Below, in pieces: positions 33,963-48,900 of a stretch of DNA of 64,000 bases. The DNA lies in assembly GCA_000310025.1 (NCBI GenBank), contig FN649746.1, positions 2,788,797 to 2,852,796 on the forward strand, written 5' to 3'. A program made the position numbers and the translations under genes. The DNA comes from Ectocarpus siliculosus (Eukaryota > Sar > Phaeophyceae > Ectocarpales > Ectocarpaceae). Under the pieces are notes generated by a model that saw nothing but the letters and a program-made list of their open reading frames with translations, searched no databases and was not told the origin of the DNA. How positions within the stretch are numbered: position 1 is the stretch's first letter; every line of letters starts with the position of its first letter.

Positions 33963-36900
33963 CTACAAATTGTATCGCGTTCGGTCGAAAGAAGTGTTTG
34001 CCACAAGGTCATCTCGACAAAGAGATGTTTCGATGCTGTCAGCAACTGCTGTGGTAAGTAAACGTCAACACTGAAGAATGGTCAACAACAGCGCGGGAAA
34101 CATGGTAGGAATCAGCAGACACTACGCTCTCCCGCCAATGAAAGAAGAAAAGTGAATATGCGCGGAGGTAACAGGAAAGCCTAGCCTCAACGGGAGGCAT
34201 CAGAGCGGAAGGCCTCAGCGACCATCCTCACTGTAGAAGCTCACGGTTTCGTCTGGTATGTGTTGCGGGACACCAAGCGAAAACATCAGACAGGAAAACC
34301 GATCCGCAGGAGGAGACGAAAAAGTTCGGGATGACTTACTCAGGGGCAAACGAATCCCGCTCCTCACATGTAACGTGATTCTGATTCATGTCAACCACAG
34401 CGGGCACACACCGCCAAAATATGAAGGGGAGAAGACCAAGGTCTGGTGGCAGTGCCGTATGCACTACTGCTGTTTGGGCATCTGCACGGGAATCACTCCG
34501 CTACCAACGCTCGCGTTCTCTGACGCCGCTCAATGAGGAAGCCCACGCGTTGGGACAGGCTCGAAAAGTGGAGCAACAACATTGGAGATCTGTCCCGCCG
34601 AAAGGATACAAATTCTGGGGCGATGACCTCCACGCAGGTCAATCATCGATATCCTCTGCGCCCCACTCAATTAACAGTCGTCCACTTTTTTGTGCAGGAC
34701 CCTTACCCCTCTTGGATCCTCTCGCAGGACATGTAAGATGGAAAAAATTCGACAAATATGAAAGTTGAAGCCTTCCCCACCCCCATCCTCGCTAGCCCCG
34801 ACCCACCTTCGGCAACACGCCGTTCTCCGCCAGGAACTCTGCGCTCATGAGCGGCTCTCTCCGGATGGGCCATCTAGCAGACCCCTTGAGCCCTTCCAGG
34901 CACAACCCCGCCCACTTCTGCGCCGCCGTGGTTGTCGTCGCCTTGGCCGCCTTTTCCTTCGTCGCCGCGACCTCCTTCTCCTCCGTCCCCGCCTCCTTCG
35001 TCTCTCCCGCCTCCTTGTCCTCCGTCCCCGCCCCATTGGTCTCTCCCGCCTCCTTGGTGTCTCCCGCCGCCTCAGCTTGTTCCTCTGCCGTTGCCTTTTC
35101 TTTGTTTGACGTTTCATCGTCTTCCTTCTTCTCGCTGCCGCCGCCGTTGCCAACGGGGGAGCCCCCGGTAGCGTCGTTGGCGTCGACTTTCATTGCAACT
35201 GCCGCAGAGCTGTCTGTAGCTGCCGCCGCCGCCGCCGCAGTGTCTTTCGTCTGGACGGGCGGCGTTGCTTCACCCTCGCCCTCTACCCCCCCCGGGCTTG
35301 CGGAAGAAGCAAGTGGGACATTGCTGGCGTCCTGGCCGCTTCTTCCGCTGTAGCCTTTGTTTTGGATGGTTGCGATTTCCGTCGCAGCTGGACCATCGCC
35401 ACCTCCACCTCCACTACGCTCACCGCTACCGCTGCGCTCACCACTACCACTACGGCCGCGGCTACCGCTGCGCCCACGACCGCTTCCGCCACGACCGCCA
35501 CGACCTCGCATGGCGCCAGAGAACGAAGACGCACCCGCAGCTCCTCCTCCCCTGGCGTGAAGCCCAACTCTTCCGCGCCGCGGGGTGGACAAGCGGCCGG
35601 GGCGCCTACTTCTGCCGCCACCGTCGCCGTCGCCGCCGTCATCGTCGCCGTCCCACCCGCCGAACTTCTCAGGGTCCCCCCACAGGTACTCCGGGGGGTC
35701 CCACAACCAAGGGCGTCTCCGATCGTCCACCTCGGGGATGTGGTCGCGGAGCTGGGCGCGGTGGGGCAGGGACTTCTTTCTCCCCCCGTCGTCGCCTTCG
35801 CCATCGTCGCCTTCGCCGCCGGCGCCTTCGGCCGCGGCGCCGGCAGCGGCTTCGGGGAGGGGGGGCGCCGCGGGATCCTCGCCCGCCGCCGCGGCGGTGG
35901 CGGCGGCGCTCGCCGCGGCCCTTTGCGCCACCGGGNNNNNNNNNNNNNNNNNNNNNNNNNNNNNNNNNNNNNNNNNNNNNNNNNNNNNNNNNNNNNNNNN
36001 NNNNNNNNNNNNNNNNNNNNNNNNNNNNNNNNNNNGCGGGTCCTTGATCCCCAGAATCAGGGCCGTCGTCGTCGTCGCCGCCGCCCTCCTCCGCGACCGC
36101 AGCGCTAAGCCCCATCTTTTCTGCCTCCGCCAGTTCTCTTCCAGCCGCCGCTGCCGCCACCGCCGCCGCCGCTTCCCCTGACCCCGCGCTGCCGGCCGGG
36201 CTGTGCCCTTCCGGTGTCCGGATGCGCTTGGGATACGGCATGAGCACGTCCTCCTCGCTCGAGCTGTTTTGCCTCTTCGGGGATGGTCCCGACTCAGAGC
36301 CGCTGGCCGCAGCCCTGACAACCGGCCACACGAGGCGGCCGCCGCCGGTTTCTTCCTCGTCCATGGGGTCGTCCGATTGCGCAGAAACGGGTGCCGCTCT
36401 CGAACAGCCGGCGTCGTTACCGCTACTGCCTCCCGTATCGCCAGCCGAAGAGGAGCAGCTCCCGGCAACACCGCGGGGGCTCAACAGGCGGCCTCCTCCG
36501 CCAGCCTTTGTCCGCGCTAGGTCGGGTTGTGCCTGGAGGAGAGCGGCGGCAACCTCGGGCGCGGCCGTGGCGGCCTCAGCCTCCGCCTCTCGAATTGGTG
36601 GGGACAACACCGTCGCATCTACTGCTGGTGTCGATGCTGCGGGTGCTGGTCCTGGTGATGCCGCTGCCGTAGTCGAAACTCCTTCCTCGTGAGGAGCCGG
36701 GCCATTGCCCGCCCCTTCCCCACCTCCGGCCTGCTGTTGGCTGTTGACGGCGGCTGTCGTCTCCGACGCTCGAGTCGATTCGCCGAGGTCGTTGCCCTTG
36801 GACTCACCGCCTTCTTCCTGAAGAACGGCGTCGGCGTCGGCGTCGGCGTTGGCGGTGTTGGCGGCAGCGGTGGCCGCGGCCTTGGCTGCGGCCTTGCCTG

Positions 36901-39900
36901 CCGCTTTTTCAGCCGCGGCGGCGGCTGCTGCAGCGGCCTCCGCCGCGTACTCCTTGGCCTTCTCGGGGTCGTTGGACGACTCGAGGGTGGGCAGGCCGAG
37001 CCACTCCATGATGTACGCCGCGCTGCGGTTGCCGCCCGCAACGAGGGCCGCTCTGTTTGTTCGCGGGCAAGCGACCGTGGCACAGATGGACACGAAAAGG
37101 AAACATTAAAAGCAAGAACGTGCGAACGGTCACGGGTGAGGTTTTTCATCTTGCACCGATGATTTGTTCCTCTCTGTGCAACTGCTGTGTCTTCCTGGCC
37201 GCCTGCCCATTCGTTCCTCGGCAAGCGACCGCGATACACCCTTAAGAGGACCACGAGGACGACCAAAGACTATTCCCAACCATAAGATACCTCTATTAGA
37301 CTCGTTTCAAGTGAACATTTATTGCAGTGCACCAGTATTCAAGGGGAGGAATCAGGTCGATCGACCAATGAATGCACCTGAACGCCCAGACTCTCTCCAT
37401 CTGCGCGTTGTATTCTCAACCCGACACGCAACCAAGCAACCTCTTCATGTCAAAAATACTTTTGATTGTCCAAAGGTATTCCCATTCGCATCAGCGCTTC
37501 TTCCACAGCTCGGCTGTTCGGCATCACTGAAGGACAGTCTGATACGCCTGCCCTGCCATCCCTCTGAAGCTCGAACTCTTTGGAACCAAAAATGACTCCG
37601 ACAACCTCCGGTTTTGTCTCAACAACATCAAAGCATCTCGAGATCTCCGACGCCAAATCTCCGATCATGTATTGTACCTACGCTCACCCTAGGAGGGCTT
37701 CGACAACGTCAGCGATGGTCTTCTTGCTAGCCTTCACCGGAGGCGGAAGAGGCAGGAGCGAAGGAGACCACATGTCGAAAGGCCGTCCAAGAATTGACCT
37801 CGGAGGGTACATGAACTCCTGCCGACGTAAGGGTAGGCGAGGCAGTTAGTTCATCGTGTCCGCATTCGAGTTTTCGAGCTTCCCACGGACTACGTCTCCT
37901 TGATGAACGTCAAATATGAAACGGGAATGCATACATCGGTGCTTTTATTACCTGCCGCAGACCATCATCGCAGTTGGAGATCACCCTTGTAGCGGTTTAC
38001 TTTGAGTGAGGCGGGGGACCGAAGAAGCTATTAATAGATCATGCACTACTCCGTTACCGTGTGACAGAAATTTTTGTGGATAGAAAAACACAAACACCCT
38101 GGTGGCGTGCAGCCAGCTAGACACGTGGGGCTTACCCTCAGGCCTCGACCATCAGCACACTTGAGGAGACGAGCGTTGGAAACGACGTTCTTCCTGAGAA
38201 GTGTCATCATCCCCTCCTCCATCAGCACCGGCTTGTCCTGCTTGATTGAACCATCCGGAAGTGAATTTGTTCAAGGAAAAGATGCGTGGGTGACCAATAT
38301 GTTTACAGGCCAAGAAGACACGCAAAAAACAGTGTCTCCAGCCACGCGGCACTGTCAAAAATGTCAACACATGCAAGAATCTCCTTCGGCAGTACTCGGA
38401 AGGGTCTTATCGCTGTCTTCATCAACCCCGCTATTTTCCCATTCCCGAAACGGACGCCGTCCCCTGCCCTCTTCTCGGCCGGGAACATGCGAGACATTCG
38501 TTACTCAAGAACGATACGGATTAACACACAACACGCTCAAGGTCCGTACTTTCATGTCCGCCGATCACCACCACCCACCCCCTGGTCCGGAGTAAAACCC
38601 AGTAGCCTTCGAAGCGTTTTTCGTATACTGTAAGCATGTTGGATAAAGTAAACAATCGAGGGAGTTGGGTTAGGGAATAGGGTCTGCGTCCCCCCTCCCT
38701 GTTCTACTTCCTCACAACCTTATTAATCGCGTTCGGCGTCCCCAGCTTCGCAGACATGCCAAGTCGACGGTTCACATGACGGCGGCATGCATGACCATAT
38801 GCATGAGACCCAAACCTCTCCCTTAACCCTCCCCCAAAACAAACCATGTTCAACAAAGTCCCACTTGCCTGGAAAACAACGAACCCGGCGTAGTAGTTTA
38901 GCCACGCGTCGCCTAACGTCTCCAGTCTCTCGTTCACCGGTCTGCATTATGATGCGTTTGGTCCATGCGGCAACACAAAAACACACGCGGGAAGACGATT
39001 GAATGGACGGGGGGGTGGGGTGAATAGGGTCCTATCGATCCATCCGCGTTCAAAGGACTGATGACTCGTGTGCCGGGGACAGAATGAGTCGGGTGTGGAC
39101 GGGGAACTGGGGAGAGCCAGAATCGGCAAGGCCATTAGACGGCAGAAGGTACATCCTAGTATCGGGCAGGACGAATATCTCCATACGAAACGATGCAAGG
39201 CCACTTGTAGGTTTCATCTCCTATCCGATAGGATCGGCTTCCTCTGCCATATCGCGCTTCCGACTCTCAACCGAGCTGCTTCATCAAGGGAGTGCACCCC
39301 CCCCCGCGTCAGTCTCACCTGCGAAGCGAGCAATCGAGCAGTGCCATGGTGTCGGTTACCGCCCCTTCTTCCCCGCCGTTCCACTTGATTACCCCCACCG
39401 CCGCCGCCCTCGCCGCTGCCTGCGCGCCCCCCTCCGCAGCCGCCTCCACCCCGATCCTCCCTGCTCCCTTACCCCCCCCCGTCGCCGAATCCCCCGACAC
39501 CGGTCCCAAACCGTCACCGGGCGCAGACATGATCCCATTCGGCGCGTCCGGCGCCGATGGTTCCTCCGGTGCATCGGCATTGCATTTGGACCCGCTGGGG
39601 CCGGACCCTGTACCAGCGCCTTCACCCGGGATGCACCACGTGCCACAGGGAGGCCAGGCGTCGGCTGCGGCGGCGTCTTGTTCGGGTACGGAGAGAAGGC
39701 CACCTGCTTCGGCGCTTTCGGCGGCGGCATCGGCGCCAGTGCCGCCAGCGGCAGCCGCGCTGCTCTTCTCTTCCCCGCCGTCTCGTTCCTTCTCCGGGCC
39801 CCCGCCCCGCTCCTTGCCGCCGGTGCTGCTAGATGCAGTCGTTGGCTGTGCTAACGTTGCCGCCGCCTCCTGCGCCGCTCCCGAGGGCGACAACCGGAGC

Positions 39901-42900
39901 AACTGCGACGCCTCCGACGGGGCGGGAGCGGCGTCCGAAGCCGCTAACCCTTGAGCCGAAACCGCTTGTCCAGAACGCGCCCGTTCGGGAGAATTGCACC
40001 CTTCCTCCTCCTCCTCCTCCGCAGCAGCAGGACCCAACAACAACTTGTCGTTGCTGCTTTTGTCAGCGCCGGGGGGGTTGCGGTGGTAGAGGGAGGTCTG
40101 CAGGGCCGGCAGGAAGAGAGACTCGTGCAGCACGAAGCAGAGGAGTTGGCGCTCCAAATCGAACATGCGGGGCACAATCTGCGGTGAATGGAGGCGTCGT
40201 CGTTAAGCATAAGGGGGTTAAGCGAAAGGAGCGGCGGCCGGTGGAGGAGAACGAGGGAAAGATGCCACAAGCGTAGCAAGCAGCGCTGTTCAGGGTGTGA
40301 GATAGGTTGGCTGTTGATGACTGGTTCAGCGTGGCACAATGCCAGTAAAGCGTAGCAAGGAGAGTGACACGGACATCAAGTGCCCGGAGCGGTAGTAGCA
40401 GCAAGAACTAACGGCAATGCTTGAGCAACAACAGCAGCAAAAGAAAGAATCGGTAACAACTACAAGGGCAGAGGAAGAGGTGGAAGCAGAGGTAGCAACG
40501 AACTAGCACGCACAGCACAACAAGGAAAGCAACGGAGGCAGCGCAGAGGCAGCAGCAACAGCAGCAACAGCGGCCGCGAAACAGCGCAGAGGCAGCAGCA
40601 ACAGCAGCAACAGCAGCAACAGCGGCCGCGAGACCAAAACGACAGCTACTTGAGCAATAGCAGCACAAAAAGCCAGCAGAAAATAACAACAGGCACAGCA
40701 GCACGACACTCACATGCAAGACGCTAATGAAGACCCTCCGGGTGCAACACACAGGCTGGCAGTACTGCTCCACAAGCAGCACTGGCTGCCCGGGCCCAAC
40801 CTTGTGGTTGTTGAGCTTCAGAGTAGACACACCCGCCCATCCTCTAGCCTCATCTTCCTCCTCCCCGCCGTTCTCGACCCGCTGCGCCTCGAGCGTAGCC
40901 GCTGCCCCAGCAGTCACCACGGCGGCTTCTACGGCCATCTCGCCCGCCGCCGATTCCGAGGACGCGGCTGGTCTCTCAACCGGAGCTTCGACAACCATCG
41001 CGTCGTCGTCGCCTCCGTCGTCTGATTCCTGCATCGAAACCGTAATCTCGTCATCATTGTCCTCCTCCTCTTCCTTGTCTTCCGCATCACCGCCTTGCTG
41101 TTCTGTTCCCGCCGCATCCGCTGCCGGCGAAGGCGCATCGCCTCGTTCTTCTGGGTTGTCCTCCCCCTTCTCGGTAACGCCCATGGCGCCGTCGACCTGT
41201 CCGTCGTCCTCCAACGATTTTTTGCTCGGCCGTTTCACCTTCAAGAGCGAGGTCAGGGGGGGGGGTGTTTAGTGCCGGAATGCGTGTCCCGAATAATTGA
41301 CCGGCAATATGCCGGGCACCGGCATTATTTCAAGTACAGAACGACTTGGTGATACAGTATGTGCCAGCCCAACATACCCGCACTATACGGGGCACCGGTC
41401 CTATTCTACCGGCACTACACAGCACCCAGCACCACTGTGTACACACTCAGGAGGGCGACTGCGGAGTTGACGGAACGTCGGAGGATTGCTAGTGTTCGCA
41501 GCATTTTCTCGGGATAGCAACCCTTCTTCCCATCGCCATCGCCATCGCCATTGCCTTGAGAGTGTGGCCTACCCGTGCTCTCTGCTGCGTGATCGCACCC
41601 AAACTTCTTCGCGGGGAACAGCTACAGCACACATGCTAGTGCGTGCAAAACCGCTCTGCTGTAGCCCAACATAGATTCACGTGTATTCACCCCTATTCGC
41701 CGCACACCTCGACCGTCACATCTCTGCAAAGCCTAGAACGAGTAGCCACTAGCACAAGTATAATATGATGTGCATTTTCTTAAAACCCAGACATTCAACA
41801 CTTGAGAGTTCTCGCCAGATCAGACGAGGCACCTACCGGGAAACCGAGCAGCAAGCGTCGCATCGGGGGTGTATTGACGTAAAAACGCATGCCATCATCG
41901 GTAGACCATAGACCTCGTATCTCTACAACGCCGGGACGGAGCGGCATACCGGGTTTCGGCGGGCCCAGGCTATGTTCCACAACGATTAATATCATCCTTG
42001 CGTCCGCCATTGGGGGGGGGGGGTGTACTCATAGTCGTGTATGCCGTAGTCATTAGACCATTGACCTCGCATCCCTACAAAGCCGGGACGGAGCACGCCG
42101 GGTTCTCACCGGACCAGGCTCTCACATCACCAAGCGCGAAGCACCGTGAGGTATTTGGCGAGTCGCATGAAGGGTGAGCTGCATCCTGCTAAGGGTGTTC
42201 GGCATCTTGTGCTTACTTCCTTGCGTACGGATGACAGCTGCGTATGACTTCACTTATTTTCTGGTGCTTTCACTTCCAGAGACAGTTGTAAGCACTGTGT
42301 AACTGCCTCGAGGGTGCTTGACCATTTTAACACAACGTGGTGCGATCATCCCCCGTTGCGCGGAGTGAGGGTTCTCCACCCCGCACAACATGATCTACTC
42401 GACCACCATGATGGTTACCGCCAAAAAAAAAAAACCGGTAACCTGGTTGCCGAGTTCACGAAGTGAATTGGCTTGTCTTACAACGTCGATGCCAAGCGAC
42501 GAAAACCCAATCCCGATGGCAAACACCGAGCGGGGGGCTTGTTTTACAACGTCGTTGCCAAGCGACGAAAACCCAACCCCGATGGTAAACACCGGGGGGG
42601 GCGGGGGGGCTTCTAACCTTCACCCTGCTTCGGACGCCAGCGTCAGGGTCCATGACTTTCTCCCCTCGAACCAGGTGTTGTGCGAACGAGTGCTTCAGGG
42701 CCGGCGCCGGCACGCCCAGTAGCAGGCGCTGAGACTTGTCGGCGGCGTCGTAGTCCGGCTTCCGCACGCCGTGGCCCACCTGCGTAGGAGGGGGGGTGCA
42801 CACACGCAGCCGGCGTTCGGCGTGCCATCTAGGACGGAAAGTTGAACCTCTCCCTCTTGCCACACGATGTCTTTGTCCAAGAGACGCTATTAGACGGACA

Positions 42901-45900
42901 TCAGTCACTACCGATAGTCACAGCGGGGAGCGAAGGCGACAAGTGCGACAGTCTGAAAAAAAGAAAAAGCACGTCTTGCTGACGATACAGCACGCGCCAC
43001 GGCTGAAAAACTCCTTACATCTCCCCTGTGGGGCATCTCAATGTCGACTTTAAGGGCTTAGCGTAGGATAGTTAACCCAGCACCTCTTCTTATCGTCATT
43101 TGTTTACATTTCTCTTTTCGTGGGCCTGAAATTTTTCTTCACTCCCAGGTCCCAGGTCCTAACGTGGTCTTGCGTACTGCATCGCCAGTCGATCATTGCC
43201 TGTATACGCATCACCGCTATCGCCCCTTGAACACCGCCGAAGCAGCCGGCGCGGGTAGTAGACGTAACTGAGAAATTGGTTCTGAAAGAAGTACCTATCC
43301 GGAACTTGACGATACCACCCGAAGGCATACGTCCGACGTCGAGGAGTCGATCAAAACGCACACAGAGGGCCCCGCAACCTGACTCTCACCGCCAAGACCC
43401 CCTTCACGCGGCCCATTCGGCCGGCATCGTGCGGCGTGATCGTCTCGCACGGGAGTCCAGCGTAAGGGCCCTGTGAGACAGGAACAATTAAAAGCACGGC
43501 AAGCGGCGTGGCGGTAGGGTGAGGAGGGTAGAATTTGTTTTTGTGACGAAATAGCAGCCAGGGAGGTACGTCGCTTCGAGAGATCAGTCCAGTCGGGGGT
43601 AGCCCTCTAGCCCTAACGCTCAAGCTACAATAGTCCCTGACAACCGCAGACAACGGCTCTCAAAATCTTGTCCCACGGAGCAACGGCCACGGCGCGACCA
43701 AGGGCTTGGTTGCCGAATAAACAATTATCGCCCGGCCTCACCCGTTCAATCGGGCTCAGGCAGCCTCCAGGGATGTATTGCCCTCCCCCTGGCACGGCTA
43801 TGACTATGGTGGGACCCTTCTAAACGTGACCCAATGGCCTATCAAACACCAAAGGGCGTTCGGAAAAACTGCGTCGAACAGTTTCAAAACTCAGCAAATG
43901 TTAAGGTGCCGATCGCGCGGCGGTGTCAGACTGAAGGTTTGGCTGCGTTTTGTAAGGCAGCGGACATAGCGCATCTATTCAGCGTTCGCAACGACTTACT
44001 TGGTCGGACTCAAGGCACCGCCGAAGGTAGATCTCAAGGGTCGTGGTGGTCCTCTCCAGGATGAAGTAGAAACGGCAGGTCTTGTGGCTCACCTGCAAGA
44101 AATGCCAGATTGGGTTTGGAGCGCGAAAAACAAATTCCTCCACGATACCCACCAAGCCTTGCAAGGAATGACTACGACGAGATACAGAGAAGTGAACTCA
44201 GGGTTGTCGTGCTAAAGAGAGGATTGTTGTATGCTTCTGAGGAAGCCCTAATGATTGTTGCAAAATTAGGCCAAACAGGAGCTTGACACATCAACATCGC
44301 CGAGAAAACACATATGGTATGATACAACGAACGTACCCGTAATTGGCAGAACAAGGCTACGCACAAGTAGTCCTCGAAAGACTTCCGTCACCCTCGATAA
44401 AAGGTGTTACCCGCCTTGTATGGTGCTTGTGCTGTTCCACCACTCAGGGGCACACAAAAAACGAAAAAATAAAAAATAGGAGAAAACTATCGATCAAGAT
44501 CACTCCAGCATTCTTTCCTAGAGCCTCTGCTGAGAGCCTCCGAAGGACGTGTGGACACCTCTCGAAGAAGCCATCAACACACTTCTCAACATCTACATCA
44601 AGTAACCGGGCTTCTCAAGCTCCTATCAAGCAACACCCCAAGAACGTTCACCCAGAAAAACCTCTTCCCTACCAAAAAACTCTTCCCTACCCTCGAGAAT
44701 AGAATCCGCCTGGTGTACTGCTCGTCCGTCTTGTCCGGCAGGTGCACTCCCGCGTTGGCCGCTTCGATCGCCGGCCAGTCAATCTTTACCACCCCGTCTC
44801 CCGCCGGTCCATCGTCACCGTAGTCCACAGGGACGGCAAGCACGCCTTTGTCCCCTTCAACTCCGGTCTCCTGCAACGACGCACGGATTTGTTGAAGGAG
44901 TTCAAGTAGACAAACCAAAGAGCACGTTTGCAAATTATCGATCGTGTCGGTGTGCCCCACGTCCAGAGCAGCGCGCACGCTCGGGCAAGTCACTGCCCCC
45001 GCCTACTGAAGAACAACCAAAACCTACCGAATGAGAAAAAACGCTCAGCTTCTCTGGCTTGCTCACACGACCTCTTGGGAGAGCTCATCGTACACACCGA
45101 ACGAAACAAATCCAGTGGGGGGCGCTCAATAATGCCTGTTGAACAGTTTGTTTTGGCAGAACTGGGCGCAGAGAAAACAATTAAAACCCGTCGAATAAGA
45201 CGTGCCGAGAGGTGTAGGCTGGCGCCAGAATAGATGGGAACACGAAACTTACCCACGCAGCAAGTAATTCTCTCCGGCGTACCCGTACCAAAAATTTCTT
45301 CGCAAGAACGTCATGGTTGGGGTACGCCGGATAGCATAGCTTGCGTGGGTCAGCTTCTTGTTCTCATCTATTCTAGCGCCGGTCTACCCCGTTCGGCACA
45401 TGTTTGATGCGGCGCCTGGGCTCACAGGCGGAAGGCAAACACAGGGGTTGTTCCAGGCGTTTTTTCATATTTCCTCCTAGGGTGCTTGAACTCAAATTTA
45501 AGTCGAGAATTGCAAAAAACAAAATCGAGAAATGCAAAAAGAAAACAAGTCACTTACCCGGAAGGGAGACTTGGCCGGGTCGTTCAGAGGCGTTTGCATC
45601 ATCTGGTGGGGAATCTCGTAAAGGGCCGCCATGCCCACCGTCTCCTTGTGCCACTGTACTATGGCTGCCATCTGCAGGCGGCGTGCATGCACGGGTCCAA
45701 GAATTGTTGGTGGTGACAATCGCCCGGTTCCATCATGGAATAAGGCCGGTACCATGGACATATACGGGTCCAAGAATTGCTGGTGGTGACGATCGTCCGG
45801 TTCCATCACTTCATTGAGTAAGGCCGGTACCATGGATTGTTCCCCTTGTGATCATTCAGGAGGAGGGCCGAACAAGAACGACGACCTACGAGGACGATCG

Positions 45901-48900
45901 CATACGAGTATGCCAACATCGCGAATACAACCACGACATACAACACATTAATCGCTAAAACTCACAAGATGACAGCAATTATTATTACAACAGGTTCACG
46001 GGCATGCAATCTGTCCCACCCCACCCCCGTCTGTCTACTATTTCCCTACAGTGCCCCTCCCGTGCTTCTTCGGCCTCAACTAAAAGCCAGCACACAACAA
46101 GATCTCCGTAAAAAAATACAAAGGACGACAACAAACACGAAGAGATCTACACACCTGCGCAGGATTGAGGTCGACATCGAAGCTGTCCACTATCCCGACC
46201 TTGGCCGCCTGGGAGGCCGTCAAAGGGAGGGGAGCCGCGCTGGCCAACCCCACGAACAGGCGGGGGCCTAGACCCTTCCCGGGTCCCCGCCCCAGGTCCA
46301 CCTTCAGCTTGGGGTGGAATGATCGCATGTCGGCCTGAGGTGGAAGGGAGAGACAGCGAGAGGGAGTTGCAGCAGCGGCTACGGTTTAAGAGGTGCTGTT
46401 CAAGAGGATACCGATGTAAGGCTACAAAAAATTGGCTTTATCCCACTAGCACTACATAGGTTTCAGTACACGGCTTAGGAGAAGGACAGGGGGGCAGAGA
46501 GAGGAAGGCCACCTTCAACGAAGAGTCATGCAACGATAGGGATAGCACATTATGGCCCAGAACCTTCTGTTATTCAGATGAGTAACCAACCAGCGATTGT
46601 CGAATATCAACTCCGATTTCAAATTTCAATCGTGTTTCATCTAGCCCTTCGGATTACCTATCACGCAATATTTTCATATTGTGTCAATGTCCATTCCAGG
46701 CTGACATATGGAGCTTCTAACGTTTGAAACTCAGAAGGGATTCGTGCACCCCTACCGTTGCATGAGTCCGAAGACAACCCAAATGTCCCTCGCGGTTGCC
46801 TCGTCCTACCAAGTCACGCTCACTTGCAGCAGCAGCCCATTTCAGGCTGACACAGTTTCATTCCAAAAAGGAAAAACCCATGGTTCCTGCTGTAGAATAC
46901 TATTAATGTACATCAAACGTACCGTCGCACTCCTCCACAACCACGTAAAGACAAGTAGAAACACGGGGCGCACGGCCCATCGATGAGCGAACGCTCACTT
47001 CATGCTCTTCCTCCTCGACCAGGACCTCCTCGTCCTCCTCCTCTCCTTCCTCTCCTTCCTCTCCCTCCTTCGCAGACGCTCTGTCCTCGCCCTGAACCTC
47101 GTCCTCCTCTTCCTCCAGAATCTCCTCGCTCCCGTCGAGCTCGGACCTGCGCTTGCGCACTCTCTTCAACGTCGGCACCCAGCCTTCAGCCTCTCCGGCC
47201 GGGCTGCGGAAGCAGTAGACTCTCATGCGCCGTTTCGGGCCGGGGTCGTCCTCGTAGCATCCCCGGGTCCGCGCCCCCTCCCACACGGCGAAGCCTGCCC
47301 CGGCCGCGGCGGGGCCGATTCCCGGTGCACCTGGACCGCCAGGTTGGACGTCGCCTTCCCCCTGGCTACCGTCCCCGAAGGCACCGGGGAACGGTGGCGA
47401 CCCTGCTGTTGCCGCTGTCTCGCTTGGGGCGTCAGCTTCAGGGCTCTTCGCCTCCTCCGAGGTACCGTTCGTGCTGCCGCCGCCGTCGTTGCTGGCGCCG
47501 TTCCCGTCCGCCGCCATCCACGCCGCCATCCAGGCGGCGTCGAACTCGACGCTGGGAGTCGGCAGGATGCCCATGGCTACCGGGCGCGGTATCGGCATCT
47601 TGGCCTTGATGCGGGCTTCCTTCCCCTCCACCAGAACGGGGTCGTAGCCACGCCGCTTTTCCACCTGCAAGGGATGGCGGAACGAAAGAGTTAGAGACGG
47701 GAAGAGAGAGAGACTACGGTACCGTGCTAAGTGCGAGTCGTCGCACACGTCCCCTTAGACTGATTTCATCACAGCTAGATTTCCCGACAGCTGAGACGCT
47801 GGCGATGACGAAACAGGGTGGTGTGGGAAGAGACCTCGTCGACACCTGTCTTGGCGCGTGCCGGCCGATTTTCGCTCACCCTTGGTTGTGAAAAGAATTC
47901 ATCTCTGAAAAGTGAAGACTAGGGGATGCAGATGACTCGCACATGAACGGTATTCCGTCGGTACAGCAGTGTTCAACAAGGTCAACAGCATTCGCCCTTT
48001 GGCCCAAGCAGAAAAAAAAAAAAAAAGGCAGCAACACTGTTTCAAGAAAATTGAACCCAAGGCAAATAATGTTGAATTGGTGCAACGTAAGCGAACAGCC
48101 ACCACACCCCTCTTGCTGCAGGCGGCCCTGAGGTCGTCGGCGACACATCTCCGAGACCAGCAACAAACCCAAAACACAAAAAAACGGCGCGTCAGACTAC
48201 AAAGCCTATCGGCGTCAGGGGCCATCCAAGCGAAAACAGATAGGAGAAAATGATCAGCCAGGAGTGTTTTGCCACGAGGCTTTCCTCCATTGCTCCTAAG
48301 GAGCCTAAGCTTGACGACACGTTTCTTCACCTCTAGACCACAAACGAACAAACAACTGCAACAGTAAGCACCAGCTTGAATCTACGAGCTTGCGGAACGT
48401 AGATTTACCCTGCGAACCCTAAAGATTTCTTTGAATCTACGATTTTGAGGAACGGAGATCATGGCAACCCAACAGCTCGAACTTGAGAGCTCTCCATGCG
48501 TCCACCCTTTGGTCCAGCCGGGGTAGAGACCACACCAGTCGAAACCAACACGAGCGCCACTTCAAAAAAAAAAACAACGAAACATTTCAACTGCGTGCCG
48601 TACCCATGGCCTTGTTGGTTCGTCACTCTAAATCAGCGTTGACAGCAGTTCAGCCGGATAGGAGCGCTCCAATCCGTGGTCAAGTCACACAGACGGCATT
48701 GCAGAACCACAAGTCCTGAGCCAAGATAACGGTTCGATGCCAACCGTTACAAGTATCAACCGTTACACGTTCGAACGCTGGCTTACCACGAGCCTGTCCT
48801 TGGTGCGGGGTGGGATTGACCAACCGTTACCAAGTCCCAACCGCTACAAGTTTGGCCGCTCGCTTACCACGAGCCTGTCCTTGGTACAGGTGGGGTCGAC

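Noticed and set aside
39084-39954. Long plus-strand frames opposite Dicer
   Set aside because: They are shadows of the Ala/Gly-rich minus-strand exon 39319-40178, which is in phase with its Dicer neighbours.
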